Part shown: positions 1-8,705 of the stretch, piece after piece
How the letters are laid out: the number at the start of each line of letters is the position of its first letter
Position numbering within the stretch: the stretch's first letter is position 1
NCBI GenBank assembly: GCA_900468285.1
Contig: UBTF01000007.1
Coordinates: 1 to 64,000 of the forward strand
Origin: Hyphomicrobiales bacterium
Lineage (GTDB): Bacteria; Pseudomonadota; Alphaproteobacteria; Rhizobiales; Rhizobiaceae
Direction of reading: 5' to 3'
Length of the DNA: 64,000 bases
Notes under the pieces: generated by a model
Database searches by the model: none
Told to the model about the DNA's origin: nothing
The model's input: the letters and a program-made list of their open reading frames with translations, nothing else
Translations under genes and position numbers: made by a program

Positions 1-266
1 AGAGGATGCGTAGCCTCCCGCCCACCAGCGCCGATCCCGCCTCGCCGCAACGCCTTGCGGTGTATCCGAGGGCGGAACGGGAGAATTGTGCTTCAGGTGC
101 GCAGGGTGTGAATGAAATGCAGAAAGAATTTTGAGGGTTTTTGCGGAGTAATAGATAAGGCGTTGATTTATCGCGATTATTTCTTGGGCTACCTCCTGCC
201 TCCTCCTCGCTGCTGCGATGCCTATTGTACGTAGACCTCAATCGAAAGCCGCAGCGCCCGCTCCAC
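1..266. other. intergenic sequence, no gene supported
   Basis: No convincing gene is visible. A 149-codon open frame starting at 218 runs through the repeat element that follows and shows no recognisable domain, so I do not call it. Bases 200-266 resemble bases 690-756, upstream of the second repeat copy, so the duplicated block is longer than the element itself. Confidence 0.5.
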
Positions 267-416
267 CCTCCGTCACCCCGGACTTGATCCGGGGTCCAGC
301 AGGCGCGCGTCTGCGCGCCGGGAGACGTTTTCTTCCGCCGGCCCGCGTGGTTGGAGTCATCTCGCCTTGCAGACGCAAGGCGGCTGGATCCCGGATCAAG
401 TCCGGGATGACGGAGG
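267..416. repeat. palindromic repeat element, intact copy 1
   Basis: A 150-bp element bounded by CCTCCGTCA at 267-275 and TGACGGAGG at 408-416. The two ends form terminal inverted repeats of about 34 bp (267-300 against 383-416) that I read as matching at 32 of 34 positions. Each arm also contains its own small palindrome, CCCGGA-N5-TCCGGG. It has no coding capacity. It resembles the short intergenic mosaic or MITE-like elements common in Rhizobiaceae; the family name is not established from this window. A second copy lies at 757-1040, a right half at 5001-5060 and a decayed relative near 24697-24827. Confidence 0.75.
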
Positions 417-756
417 AAAGGGGTGCCTTGGACCGCCAACCAGAGGGAGTGGCCGGGTCGTTGATGGAGGGCAAGTGTCCCGGAGCGACGGACGATAGGA
501 GACCGGATGGCAGGTTGGGAAGAGTGATGGGCCTTGGAGACCTGGAAGGCGGATGCCTTTGGTATGATGAGAGTATGCCGTGGCGGTTGATTGAGGCAGA
601 GGGTATCCGGATGCTGAGAGAAAACGGGGACGCGGAAAGATTGCCGATGGCGCCCTACAAGGCATAGAGGGGTCATTGCGCACGAGCGGTCATTGCTGCA
701 AATAGCCAAATGCCTAGTACGGCGACCTCAACCGAACACCGCCGCGCCCGCCCCAC
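417..756. other. intergenic spacer between two repeat copies
   Basis: About 340 bases between the two element copies. No ORF with a recognisable domain, tRNA or strong terminator was seen. The last 60 bases (about 695-756) are similar to the sequence just left of copy 1. Confidence 0.4.
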
Positions 757-1040
757 CCTCCGTCACCCCGGACTTGATCCGGGGTCCAGCAGGCGCGCGT
801 CTGCGCGCCGGGAAACGTTTTCTTCCGGCGGCCCCTTGGTTGGAGACCTCTCGCCTTGCAGACGCAAGGCGGATGGATCCCGGAAAATAGGTGAGGCCGG
901 CAAAGGAGCCGATGCGTCCGAGAAGATCATCCAGCGCCTCATATTCCTTCAGCGCCGCTCCAAGGCCCTTTTCGCCGGTGACTCCAGCCGCCGCCTGAAG
1001 CTTGCCCTTCCATTTTGCTTCAAGTCCGGGATGACGGAGA
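757..1040. repeat. palindromic repeat element, copy 2, interrupted
   Basis: Second copy of the element at 267-416. Its left end is CCTCCGTCA at 757-765 and its right end is TGACGGAG at 1032-1039. Without the foreign 135 bp at 885-1019 it would be 149 bp, nearly the same length as copy 1. The interruption lies inside the right terminal inverted repeat, between CCCGGA and TCAAGTCCGGG. I see no target-site duplication at the junctions. Confidence 0.75.
885..1019 (-). pseudogene. captured fragment of an oligoendopeptidase F gene
   Basis: Read on the minus strand, these 135 bp form one open frame of about 44 codons with no stop. It encodes AKWKGKLQAAAGV, then an acidic helix, then EALDDLLGRIGSFAGLTY. 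This matches my knowledge of the N-terminal helical region of M3-family oligoendopeptidase F, around its LLGRIGSFAGL stretch. Both ends fall inside the right arm of repeat copy 2 and there is no start or stop, so it is a passenger fragment and not a gene. The assignment is by recognition, not by a database search. Confidence 0.6.
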
Positions 1041-1104
1041 GAGGGGGTGCCGTAAGACTAACGTGGGCATGAGAGAACCGTGGAAGCCTTTGGCGAGACG
1101 GCTG

Positions 1105-2637
1105 TCAGGCTGCTGCGGTCAGTCTTTCTCCGGCGATGCGGTAGGAGATGGCTTCGGCCAGGTGGATTCGGCTGACGATCGGTTTGTCATCGAGGTCGGC
1201 AAGGGTGCGGGCGACTTTGAGGATGCGGTGATAGCCGCGGGCGGAAAATTTGAGTTTTTCGGCGGCGTCGCGCAGCAATTGCAGCCCGGGGGCATCCGGT
1301 TCGGCGAATTTTTCGATGAGGGCGGTGGAGCAGCGGGCATTGGTGCCGATGCCCTGGAACCCTGCCCTGCTGTAGCGGTCCTCCTGCTTGCTTCGCGCCT
1401 GCGACACGCGTCTTGCAACATCGGCGCTGGTTTCGGCGCTCATGGGACGGATGAGATCGGCTGCTGACACGGCGGGGACTTCGATGCGGATATCGATGCG
1501 GTCCATCAAGGGGCCGGAGATGCGCTGCTGATAATCCGTGACGCAGCGGGGGCCACGGGCGCAGGTGAAGCCCGGCTCTCCCGCCATGCCGCATTTGCAC
1601 GGGTTCATGGCCGCAACGAGCTGGATCTGTGCGGGATAGCTGACGCGGTGATTGGCGCGGGCGATGATGCATTCCCCCGTTTCCAGCGGCTGGCGCAAGG
1701 CATCCAGCACCTGCGGTGAGAATTCCGGAAACTCGTCCAGAAACAGCACGCCGTGATGGGCAAGCGATGCCTCCCCCGGTTTTGCCCGCAGGCCACCACC
1801 GACGAGAGCCGCCATGGTGGCGGAATGATGCGGCGTGCGAAACGGGCGACGGTCCGACAGCTTGCCGCCGGCCAGTTGCCCCGCAATGGAATGGACCATG
1901 GAGACTTCCAGCAACTCCCCCGCAGAAAGCGGCGGCAGGATGGAGGGGAGACGCGAGGCCAGCATGGACTTGCCCGAGCCGGGCGGCCCGACCATCAAGA
2001 GATTATGACCTCCGGCAGCTGCCACCTCAAGCGCCCGCTTGGCGCTTTCCTGCCCCTTGATATCGGCGAGATCCGGCAGATTGGCGGGGTTGGCAGGAAT
2101 GGAGGGCATGGGCCGGGACAGGCGCTGCGTGCCGCGAAAATGATTGGCAAGCGCGATGAGGCTGCGTGGTGCCAGAATGTCGATATCGCTGCCGGCCCAG
2201 GCGGCTTCCGAGCCGCTCTCGGCCGGGCAGATAAGCCCCTTGCCCTGGGCATTCGCACCAATGGCCGCAGGAAGCGCGCCGGATACCGCACCGATGGTGC
2301 CGTCCAGATTAAGCTCACCCAAGGCGACATAGGCATCCAGAGCATCCGCCGGAATGGCACCCAGCGCCGCCATCATGCCAAGCGCAATGGGCAGGTCGAA
2401 ATGCGAACCTTCCTTGGGCAGATCCGCCGGGGCCAGGTTGACGGTGATCTTCTTTGCCGGAAGTGCTAGCCCTGACGCGTGCAAAGCGGCCTGAACCCGC
2501 TCCCGGCTTTCGGCAACCGCCTTGTCCGGCAGACCGACAATCTGCATCCCGACCTTGCCGGGCGCGACCATGACCTGAACCTCGACAGGCACACCCTCTA
2601 TGCCCTGAAACGCCACCGTATTGACGCGCGCGACCAT
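1105..2637 (-). CDS. comM: ComM/YifB family AAA+ ATPase (Mg-chelatase-like)
   Basis: Full-length ComM of 510 residues, a hexameric AAA+ helicase known in other bacteria to promote branch migration during natural transformation. An N-terminal Lon-protease-like fold (about 1-170) precedes the ATPase: Walker A GPPGSGKS at 217-224 and Walker B GVLFLDEF at 296-303. Four cysteines near 350-372 (NPCKCG, then two more) look like the family zinc site. I chose the ATG at 2637 because it has GGGGG upstream and gives the conserved MVARVNT start; an in-frame ATG at 2649 adds four residues. It lies downstream of dut on the same strand. Confidence 0.93.
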   Translation of the reverse strand: MVARVNTVAFQGIEGVPVEVQVMVAPGKVGMQIVGLPDKAVAESRERVQAALHASGLALPAKKITVNLAPADLPKEGSHFDLPIALGMMAALGAIPADALDAYVALGELNLDGTIGAVSGALPAAIGANAQGKGLICPAESGSEAAWAGSDIDILAPRSLIALANHFRGTQRLSRPMPSIPANPANLPDLADIKGQESAKRALEVAAAGGHNLLMVGPPGSGKSMLASRLPSILPPLSAGELLEVSMVHSIAGQLAGGKLSDRRPFRTPHHSATMAALVGGGLRAKPGEASLAHHGVLFLDEFPEFSPQVLDALRQPLETGECIIARANHRVSYPAQIQLVAAMNPCKCGMAGEPGFTCARGPRCVTDYQQRISGPLMDRIDIRIEVPAVSAADLIRPMSAETSADVARRVSQARSKQEDRYSRAGFQGIGTNARCSTALIEKFAEPDAPGLQLLRDAAEKLKFSARGYHRILKVARTLADLDDKPIVSRIHLAEAISYRIAGERLTAAA

Positions 2638-2701
2638 GCAAGCCCCCATATGCGGACTTTAGAAAACTATAATAAAAAGTGTATTCGTCCGTTCATGCAA
2701 C

Positions 2702-2718
2702 CTTGCACATTCTGCAAG
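2702..2718. promoter_or_regulatory. inverted repeat upstream of comM
   Basis: CTTGCA-CATTC-TGCAAG is a perfect 6-5-6 inverted repeat about 65 bp upstream of the comM start, in an AT-rich stretch that probably carries the comM promoter. It could be an operator, but no regulator gene is adjacent and the match may be chance. Confidence 0.3.
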
Positions 2719-2754
2719 CCGATACAAGAACAAGAAGTGAACATTTTTCGCCTT

Positions 2755-2795
2755 GGGGTGCGAGCCGGGTGTCTGCGCGCAACCCCGACCCGGCT
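2755..2795 (-). terminator. mutually exclusive hairpins after dut
   Basis: Two stems share this 41-bp stretch in interleaved order: 2755-2762 can pair with 2778-2786 (one bulge), and 2763-2770 with 2788-2795 (8 bp, perfect). Loops are too short for both to form together as a pseudoknot, so they compete. It sits a few bases past the dut stop and upstream of comM. No long U tract follows. Confidence 0.35.
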
Positions 2796-2800
2796 GCCGC

Positions 2801-3271
2801 TCAAACGCCTGTGGAGCCAAAGCCGCCTGCGCCGCGCAGGGTTTCGGAGGTTTGCGTGACCTCTACAAGGGTAACCTGCGTGACAGGGGCGATGACCACC
2901 TGGGCGATGCGCATTGCGCGTTCGACCACGAAATCCTCCTGCCCGAGATTGGCGAGGATGACTTTGACCTCTCCCCGATAATCGCTATCGACCGTGCCGG
3001 GCGTGTTGAGGCAGGTGATGCCGTTCTTGATGGCAAGGCCGGAGCGTGGACGGATCTGCGCTTCGTAACCCTGAGGCACTTCAAAGACGAGGCCTGTGGG
3101 CACCAGCGCGCGGGCACCGGGTTTCAACACCAGCGGTGCGCCCTCCTCCACCGCTGCGCGCAGATCCATGCCGGCTGCCCCTGCGGTTTCATAGGACGGG
3201 AGCTCAAGGCCTTCGCCGTGGGGCAGACGGAGGAGATTGAGAACGGGGCGATTTTCATTTTTTACGGTCAT
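2801..3271 (-). CDS. dut: dUTP diphosphatase
   Basis: Homotrimeric dUTPase of 156 residues, converting dUTP to dUMP and pyrophosphate; it keeps uracil out of DNA and feeds thymidylate synthesis. All five family motifs are present: AAGMDLRA (32-39), RPRSGLA (74-80), [11 protein letters not shown] (92-102, with the catalytic Asp and Tyr), RIAQVVI (121-127) and the C-terminal arm [10 protein letters not shown] (146-155). Length is typical. It is divergent from prfC, with 90 bp between the two starts. comM follows on the same strand. Confidence 0.96.
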   Translation of the reverse strand: MTVKNENRPVLNLLRLPHGEGLELPSYETAGAAGMDLRAAVEEGAPLVLKPGARALVPTGLVFEVPQGYEAQIRPRSGLAIKNGITCLNTPGTVDSDYRGEVKVILANLGQEDFVVERAMRIAQVVIAPVTQVTLVEVTQTSETLRGAGGFGSTGV

Positions 3272-3361
3272 GCGGCATTAGTTTGCCGTGTGAATGCCAA
3301 GGTCAATTGCAAAAGCGGCCCCGAAACGTTAGATAGCCCGCAATTCCACAGGATTTGTCTA

Positions 3362-4945
3362 ATGCCCGAAACACTCGCAGAGGCGGTTTCCCGCCGCCGC
3401 ACCTTCGCCATTATCGCGCACCCGGACGCCGGTAAGACGACACTGACCGAAAAGCTGCTGCTGTTCGGCGGTGCCATTCAGCTGGCTGGCGAGGTGAAGG
3501 CCAAGAAGGATCGCATCCAGACGCGGTCCGACTGGATGAAGATCGAACGCGAGCGCGGCATTTCGGTCGTGACCTCTGTCATGACCTTTGAATATGACGA
3601 CAAGGTCTTCAACATTCTCGATACGCCTGGTCACGAAGACTTTGCCGACGATACCTATCGCACGCTGACGGCGGTCGATGCGGCCATCATGGTCATCGAT
3701 GCCGCCAAGGGTATCGAGCCACGGACGCTGAAGCTGTTCGAAGTCTGCCGTATGCGCGATATTCCCATCATCACTTTCGTCAACAAGATGGACCGCGAAA
3801 GCCGTGATATCTTTGAAATCCTTGACGAGATCGAGGAAAAGCTGGCGCTGGACACCGCGCCCGTGACCTGGCCGATCGGTCGTTCCAAAAGCTTCTGCGG
3901 CTCCTACCATCTGGCGAGCAACCGGGTGCGCGGCTCCGACAACGAGGTCGGGGCGACGCAGGTCAACGGACCGCAGGCGGTGGCGGACCGGCTGCCGGAG
4001 AATGAGCGCGAGGCCTTTATTGGCGAGACGGAACTGGCGCTGGAAGCCTGCCGCCCGTTTGACCGCACCGCTTTTCTTGAGGGGCATCTGACGCCGGTCT
4101 TCTTCGGCTCGGCGCTGCGGAACTTCGGCGTGCGTGACCTGATCAATGCATTGGGTGAAATCGCCCCGCCGCCGCGCGACCAGGTGGCCGATACCCGCAC
4201 GGTACATGCCGATGAAGACAAGATGACGGCCTTCGTCTTCAAGATTCAGGCCAATATGGACCCGAACCACCGCGACCGCATTGCCTTTGCGCGCATCTGC
4301 TCCGGCAAGCTGGAGCGTGGCATGAAGGCGCGGCTGGCACGCACGGGCAAGCAGATGGGCCTGACGGCACCGCAATTCTTCTTCGCCTCGCAGCGCCACA
4401 TTGCCGATACCGCCTTTGCGGGCGACGTCGTGGGCATTCCCAACCACGGCACATTGCGCATTGGCGACACGCTGACCGAGGGCGAAAACCTTGTCTTCCA
4501 GGGCGTGCCGAACTTTTCGCCGGAAATTCTGCGCCGCGTGCGGCTGGAAGATGCGATGAAGGCGAAGAAGCTGAAGGAAGCCCTGCACCAGATGGCCGAA
4601 GAAGGCGTCGTGCAGCTTTTTTCGCCCGAAGATGGCTCCCCCGCCATCGTCGGCGTTGTCGGCGCGCTGCAGCTGGACGTGCTGAAGGAACGGCTGATGG
4701 GCGAATATGGCCTGCCGGTATCGTTCGAAATGTCGCGCTTTTCGATCTGCCGCTGGATTTCTTCGGACCAGCCCGCCGATATGGAAAAGTTCCTGACCGT
4801 CAAGCGCGGCGATATTGCCCGCGATCTGGATGGCGATCCGGTGTTTCTGGCGCAGGATGCCTTTTCGCTGCGCTACGAGGCCGAGCGCTACCCATCGATC
4901 AAGATGGCTGCAATCAAGGAATATCACGTCGCCAAGGCGGCGTGA
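3362..4945 (+). CDS. prfC: peptide chain release factor 3
   Basis: RF3 is a translational GTPase that recycles RF1/RF2 after peptide release. The 527-residue protein matches the usual length of about 529. GTPase motifs are clear: G1 AHPDAGKTT (19-27), G3 DTPGH (87-91) and G4 NKMD (141-144). The frame stays open for about 600 bp upstream, across the antisense of dut, but the ATG at 3362 gives the conserved MPETLAEAVSRRRTFAI start. The gene is isolated on the plus strand. A partial repeat element follows about 55 bp after its stop. Confidence 0.96.
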   Translation: MPETLAEAVSRRRTFAIIAHPDAGKTTLTEKLLLFGGAIQLAGEVKAKKDRIQTRSDWMKIERERGISVVTSVMTFEYDDKVFNILDTPGHEDFADDTYRTLTAVDAAIMVIDAAKGIEPRTLKLFEVCRMRDIPIITFVNKMDRESRDIFEILDEIEEKLALDTAPVTWPIGRSKSFCGSYHLASNRVRGSDNEVGATQVNGPQAVADRLPENEREAFIGETELALEACRPFDRTAFLEGHLTPVFFGSALRNFGVRDLINALGEIAPPPRDQVADTRTVHADEDKMTAFVFKIQANMDPNHRDRIAFARICSGKLERGMKARLARTGKQMGLTAPQFFFASQRHIADTAFAGDVVGIPNHGTLRIGDTLTEGENLVFQGVPNFSPEILRRVRLEDAMKAKKLKEALHQMAEEGVVQLFSPEDGSPAIVGVVGALQLDVLKERLMGEYGLPVSFEMSRFSICRWISSDQPADMEKFLTVKRGDIARDLDGDPVFLAQDAFSLRYEAERYPSIKMAAIKEYHVAKAA

Positions 4946-5000
4946 TATTTGACGTCATGACCCGGCGCCCAGTGCGATCAGGCCTTTAATCGGAGAAGAG

Positions 5001-5060
5001 TCTTTTCGTCTGGCAGACGCAGGACGGCTGGACCCCGGATCAAGTCCGGGGTGACGGAGG
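5001..5060. repeat. right half of the palindromic repeat element
   Basis: The right portion of the element at 267-416, ending in TGACGGAGG at 5052-5060 and carrying the CCCGGATCAAGTCCGGGG palindrome. No matching left arm is seen upstream, so this copy looks truncated. It sits between the convergent ends of prfC and gshB and may act as a shared 3' hairpin. Confidence 0.6.
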
Positions 5061-5069
5061 TCGGAGCAA

Positions 5070-6026
5070 TCAGCCCTGCGCGTCGCGCTTGCGCTCGATG
5101 GCATCCCACAGCAGGCTTGCGACATCGGCACCGCCGAACTTCTTGACTTCGCGAATGCCTGTGGGTGATGTGACGTTGATTTCCGTCATGTAATTGCCGA
5201 TGACATCAATGCCGACGAAGAGGAAGCCGCGCTCGCGCAAGGCAGGGCCGATGCGCTCACAGATTTCCTTTTCGCGGGCCGTCAGTTCAGTCGGCTCCGG
5301 GCGGCCACCGGCATGCATGTTGGAGCGGGCATCATTTTCCGCAGGCACACGGTTGATGGCACCCACCGGCTCGCCATCCACCAGCAGGATGCGCTTGTCA
5401 CCCTTGCGGACGTCGGACAGATATTGCTGGGCGATGTAGGGTTCGCGGAACATCTGGCCGAACATTTCCAGAAGCGACGAGAAGTTGCGGTCATCGCGGG
5501 TGGAGTGGAACACGCCAGCGCCGCCATTGCCGTACAGCGGCTTGAGGATGATATCGCCCATTTCTTCGCGGAAGCGGGCAATCTCGGCCACATCCTTGGT
5601 AATCAACGTGGCGGGCATCAGGTCGGCAAATTCGGTGACGAAGATTTTTTCGGGCGAATTGCGAACCCATGCCGGATCATTGACCACCAATGTCTTGGGG
5701 TGAATGCGCTCCAGCAGATGGGTGGAGGTGATGTAGGCCATGTCGAATGGCGGGTCCTGACGCAGATGGATGACATCCATGGTCGACAGGTCGACGCGCT
5801 CAGGCGCCGAAAGGGAGAAGTGGTCGCCCTTGATGTCGCGCAGCTCCATCTGTTCGACGGTTGCATAGATCTTGCCATCGCGCATGGAGAGCCGATCCGG
5901 CGTGTAGTGGAAAAGGCGGTATCCGCGCGCCTGCGCCTCAAGGCTGATCGCGAATGTGCTGTCACCAGCGATGTTGATGCCGGAGACATGATCCATCTGG
6001 ATCGCGACGTTCTTGATTTTGGCCAT
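5070..6026 (-). CDS. gshB: glutathione synthetase
   Basis: ATP-grasp ligase that joins gamma-glutamylcysteine and glycine to form glutathione. It is 318 residues, close to the E. coli enzyme (316). The N-terminal domain begins [12 protein letters not shown] and contains the family stretch [13 protein letters not shown]. The ATP-grasp domain has [14 protein letters not shown], and the C terminus has [22 protein letters not shown] chose the ATG at 6026, preceded by AAGGA at good spacing, over the in-frame TTG two codons upstream. It converges with prfC. Confidence 0.96.
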   Translation of the reverse strand: MAKIKNVAIQMDHVSGINIAGDSTFAISLEAQARGYRLFHYTPDRLSMRDGKIYATVEQMELRDIKGDHFSLSAPERVDLSTMDVIHLRQDPPFDMAYITSTHLLERIHPKTLVVNDPAWVRNSPEKIFVTEFADLMPATLITKDVAEIARFREEMGDIILKPLYGNGGAGVFHSTRDDRNFSSLLEMFGQMFREPYIAQQYLSDVRKGDKRILLVDGEPVGAINRVPAENDARSNMHAGGRPEPTELTAREKEICERIGPALRERGFLFVGIDVIGNYMTEINVTSPTGIREVKKFGGADVASLLWDAIERKRDAQG

Positions 6027-6129
6027 GCGCAATTTCCTTTTGAAAGCCCGGAATGTGTAGGGCAGGCAAACTTCAAAGGCAACTGCTTCGAGATGGCCTA
6101 TCTATGAGTTTTATTGAGGCATCCTGCAC

Positions 6130-6636
6130 TCACAGCGACGGTGTCGCGGCAGGCAGCAGCCTGTTCTTGACGCGGTAGGCAATGGCGATGGGTGTCGGGA
6201 ACGGACGGCGCAGAAAGGCGACCTTGCGAACGTAAGTTTCCACCCGCCATGTGGCCCAGGTGCCCGCCTTGAAATAGGCGACATCGCCCGCGCGCAGCTC
6301 ATGCACCGATCCATCCTCGGCGGTCACATGCACCTCGCCTTCGAGAATATGGACCGTTTCATCCCAGCCGAAATACCAGCGGAACGTTCCAGCCGTGCAA
6401 TCCCAGAGGGCCGTGTAGGAGGCGCGGTCATCGCTGCGGGAGTGATCCGCCATACGGGCCTGCGGCTCACCGGCAATGATCCAGTCCGGATTGATCGGGG
6501 CGGGACGCATCTCCAGCGCGCAGGAGCTGGCAGAAACCACCGGCTGCGGCCGCATTCTTGTGCCTGGCACGGGTCTTCCCGGCACCGCACGCGCCGCAAA
6601 TGCCGCCACCGCTGCAATCATTCCATGCAAAACCAT
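6130..6636 (-). CDS. cupin domain protein (DUF861-like)
   Basis: A 168-residue protein with an alanine-rich hydrophobic N terminus (about 1-20), possibly a signal sequence, and a single cupin barrel over the last 100 residues. The run WYFGWDETVHILEGEVHV followed by ELRAGDVAYFKAGTWATW is the cupin_3/DUF861 pattern, related to (S)-ureidoglycine aminohydrolase. Only the general fold is supported; substrate and metal are unknown. It lies on the same strand between ugpC and gshB, with 103 bp after ugpC, so it could be transcribed separately. Confidence 0.75.
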   Translation of the reverse strand: MVLHGMIAAVAAFAARAVPGRPVPGTRMRPQPVVSASSCALEMRPAPINPDWIIAGEPQARMADHSRSDDRASYTALWDCTAGTFRWYFGWDETVHILEGEVHVTAEDGSVHELRAGDVAYFKAGTWATWRVETYVRKVAFLRRPFPTPIAIAYRVKNRLLPAATPSL

Positions 6637-6739
6637 CTCTTGTCCCCAACCTTTGCAACGACGGGGTCATAGCACAAATGGAGTGTTCATGCCCTTCCAA
6701 AAAAACCTTCAATTTTAATGGAAGGGCGAAGCGAACCGC

Positions 6740-7846
6740 TCAATGGGCTGCCGCGAGGCTTTGCACGGGCTGGGGCTGCACCTTGGGCGCATTGCCTTCG
6801 ATGCGCTTGCCGCTTTCCATATCGAAGAAATGCAGTCTGTCCGGCGTGATGGTCAGCACGAGATCCTCCGGCAGTTCGGTTTCTGCCGAGGTAGCGAAGG
6901 TGAGCTGCTGATCGCCCAGCATACCGTGGACGAGACGCTGCGAACCGAGCTCTTCGATATAATCCACCCGCAGGCACAGCCCCTCCTCACCGGCACCGGC
7001 GAGGCGCATGTCCTCTGCGCGAATGCCGACCGTTACCGGACCCGACGCTGGCGCATAGCCGTTGAGCGAAAGCACAACCGGGCCCATGGCGAGACGATCT
7101 CCATGCAATTCGCCGGACAGCAGGTTCATGGCCGGAGAGCCGATAAAGCTTGCGACAAAGGTTGAGGCCGGGCGGTGATAGACCTCCAGCGGTGCGCCGA
7201 TCTGTTCGATACGACCGGCATTGAGCACCACCAGACGGTCAGCCAGCGTCATGGCCTCCAGCTGGTCATGGGTGACATAGATGGAGGTGGTGCCGAGGCG
7301 GCGTTGCAGGCGCTTGATCTCACCGCGCATGGAAACGCGCAGCTTGGCATCGAGGTTGGAGAGCGGCTCATCGAAGAGAAAGGCTGCGGGCTTGCGCACG
7401 ATGGCACGGCCCATGGCTACGCGCTGACGCTGACCGCCAGACAGGGCACGCGGCTTGCGATCCAGATAGGGCTGAAGCTCCAGCATCCGCGCCGCCTCCG
7501 CCACCCGCGCATCAATCTCTGCCTTCGGCGTCTTGCGGTTCTTCAGGCCATATTCGAGGTTCTGGCGAACCGACATATGGGGATAGAGCGCATAGTTCTG
7601 GAAGACCATGGCGATGTCGCGATCGGCGGGTTCCATGCGGTTGACGATCTTTCCAGCGATTGACACTTCGCCGTCAGAGATCGTTTCAAGGCCAGCGACC
7701 ATCCGCAACAGCGTAGACTTGCCGCAACCGGACGGCCCGACGAGAACGATGAACTCGCCATCGGTGATATCGATCGATACGGCATTCACCGCGCGGGCAC
7801 CACCTGAGTAAATCTTCGATACATTGGCTATCGTGATGGGAGCCAT
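6740..7846 (-). CDS. ugpC: sn-glycerol-3-phosphate ABC transporter ATPase
   Basis: ATPase subunit of the Ugp importer, 368 residues. Walker [10 protein letters not shown] (37-45), Q-loop FQNYALYP (82-89), signature LSGGQ (135-139) and Walker B AAFLFDEP (154-161) are present. A C-terminal MalK/UgpC-type TOBE region (about 240-350) follows. The start lies 1 nt after the ugpE stop, so translation is probably coupled. As the last gene of ugpBAEC it energises uptake of glycerol-3-phosphate and glycerophosphodiesters, a phosphate source under starvation. Confidence 0.93.
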   Translation of the reverse strand: MAPITIANVSKIYSGGARAVNAVSIDITDGEFIVLVGPSGCGKSTLLRMVAGLETISDGEVSIAGKIVNRMEPADRDIAMVFQNYALYPHMSVRQNLEYGLKNRKTPKAEIDARVAEAARMLELQPYLDRKPRALSGGQRQRVAMGRAIVRKPAAFLFDEPLSNLDAKLRVSMRGEIKRLQRRLGTTSIYVTHDQLEAMTLADRLVVLNAGRIEQIGAPLEVYHRPASTFVASFIGSPAMNLLSGELHGDRLAMGPVVLSLNGYAPASGPVTVGIRAEDMRLAGAGEEGLCLRVDYIEELGSQRLVHGMLGDQQLTFATSAETELPEDLVLTITPDRLHFFDMESGKRIEGNAPKVQPQPVQSLAAAH

Positions 7847-7847
7847 G

Positions 7848-8696
7848 TTACTTCTCCGTCTCTGTAAGGCCGCGGATGAACAGCCGCTGCATGAAAATCA
7901 CAATCAAGATTGGTGGCAGCATTGCCAGAACGGCGCCTGCCATAACGATATTCCATTCGATGACGCCATCTTGCACGGTGACCATGCGCTTCATGCCCAT
8001 CATCAAGGTGTAGTAACCCGGGTCTGTCGTTACGAGCATGGGCCAGAGATACTGAACCCAGCCATATATGAAGAGGATGACGCAGAGCGCACCGATATTC
8101 GTGCGTGACAGGGGCAGCAGGATATCGCGGAAAAATTTCATAGGACCGGCGCCATCGACACGCGCTGCTTCCAGCATCTCATCGGGAACAGTCATGAAGA
8201 ACTGCCGAAAGAGGAAAGTCGCTGTGGCCGACGCAATCAGCGGGATTGTCAATCCTGCCCAGGAGTTCAACATGCCAAGGTCTGCCACGATCTTGTAAGT
8301 CGGCATGATGCGCACTTCAACCGGCAGCATCAGCGTAACGAAGATGATCCAGAAGGCCAATTGCCGAAATGGAAACCGGAAATAGACGATGGCGAAGGCC
8401 GACAGGATGGAGATGGCAATCTTGCCCACGGTGATGACCAGGGCCATGATCAGTGAGTTGATTGCCATGCTCGAATAGTTGGGCAGACCATTGGCAGCCG
8501 AGGCCCCCGTCAATATGTGGCGGTAATTCTCGATGAAATGCGAGCCTGGCAGAAGCGGCATGGAGGAGCCGACCAGGGTGGCGGTGTCATGCGTCGATGC
8601 GATAATCGCAACATAGACCGGGAAAGCAACCACCAGAAAGCCGCAGAGCAGGAAGGCATGCGTGAGAAAAGTGAGGAAGGGGCGATTTTCGACCAT
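7848..8696 (-). CDS. ugpE: sn-glycerol-3-phosphate ABC transporter permease UgpE
   Basis: Second inner-membrane permease of the Ugp importer, 282 residues with about six transmembrane segments. The EAA-type cytoplasmic loop that contacts the ATPase reads [23 protein letters not shown] when pieced together near residues 185-207. The C terminus [18 protein letters not shown] is typical of UgpE/MalG permeases. It sits 9 bp after ugpA and 1 bp before ugpC. Confidence 0.93.
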   Translation of the reverse strand: MVENRPFLTFLTHAFLLCGFLVVAFPVYVAIIASTHDTATLVGSSMPLLPGSHFIENYRHILTGASAANGLPNYSSMAINSLIMALVITVGKIAISILSAFAIVYFRFPFRQLAFWIIFVTLMLPVEVRIMPTYKIVADLGMLNSWAGLTIPLIASATATFLFRQFFMTVPDEMLEAARVDGAGPMKFFRDILLPLSRTNIGALCVILFIYGWVQYLWPMLVTTDPGYYTLMMGMKRMVTVQDGVIEWNIVMAGAVLAMLPPILIVIFMQRLFIRGLTETEK

Positions 8697-8705
8697 TGTC
8701 GTTCC

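Noticed and set aside
218-667. 149-codon ORF in the left intergenic region
   Set aside because: It reads through the palindromic repeat, has no recognisable domain, and changes character across the repeat boundary.
2755-2795. H-type pseudoknot after dut
   Set aside because: The connecting loops are 0 and 1 nt across 8-bp stems, sterically implausible. The stems are alternatives.
3359-4927. 522-codon open frame opposite prfC
   Set aside because: Antisense shadow of a fully conserved release factor gene, a common effect of high-GC codon use.
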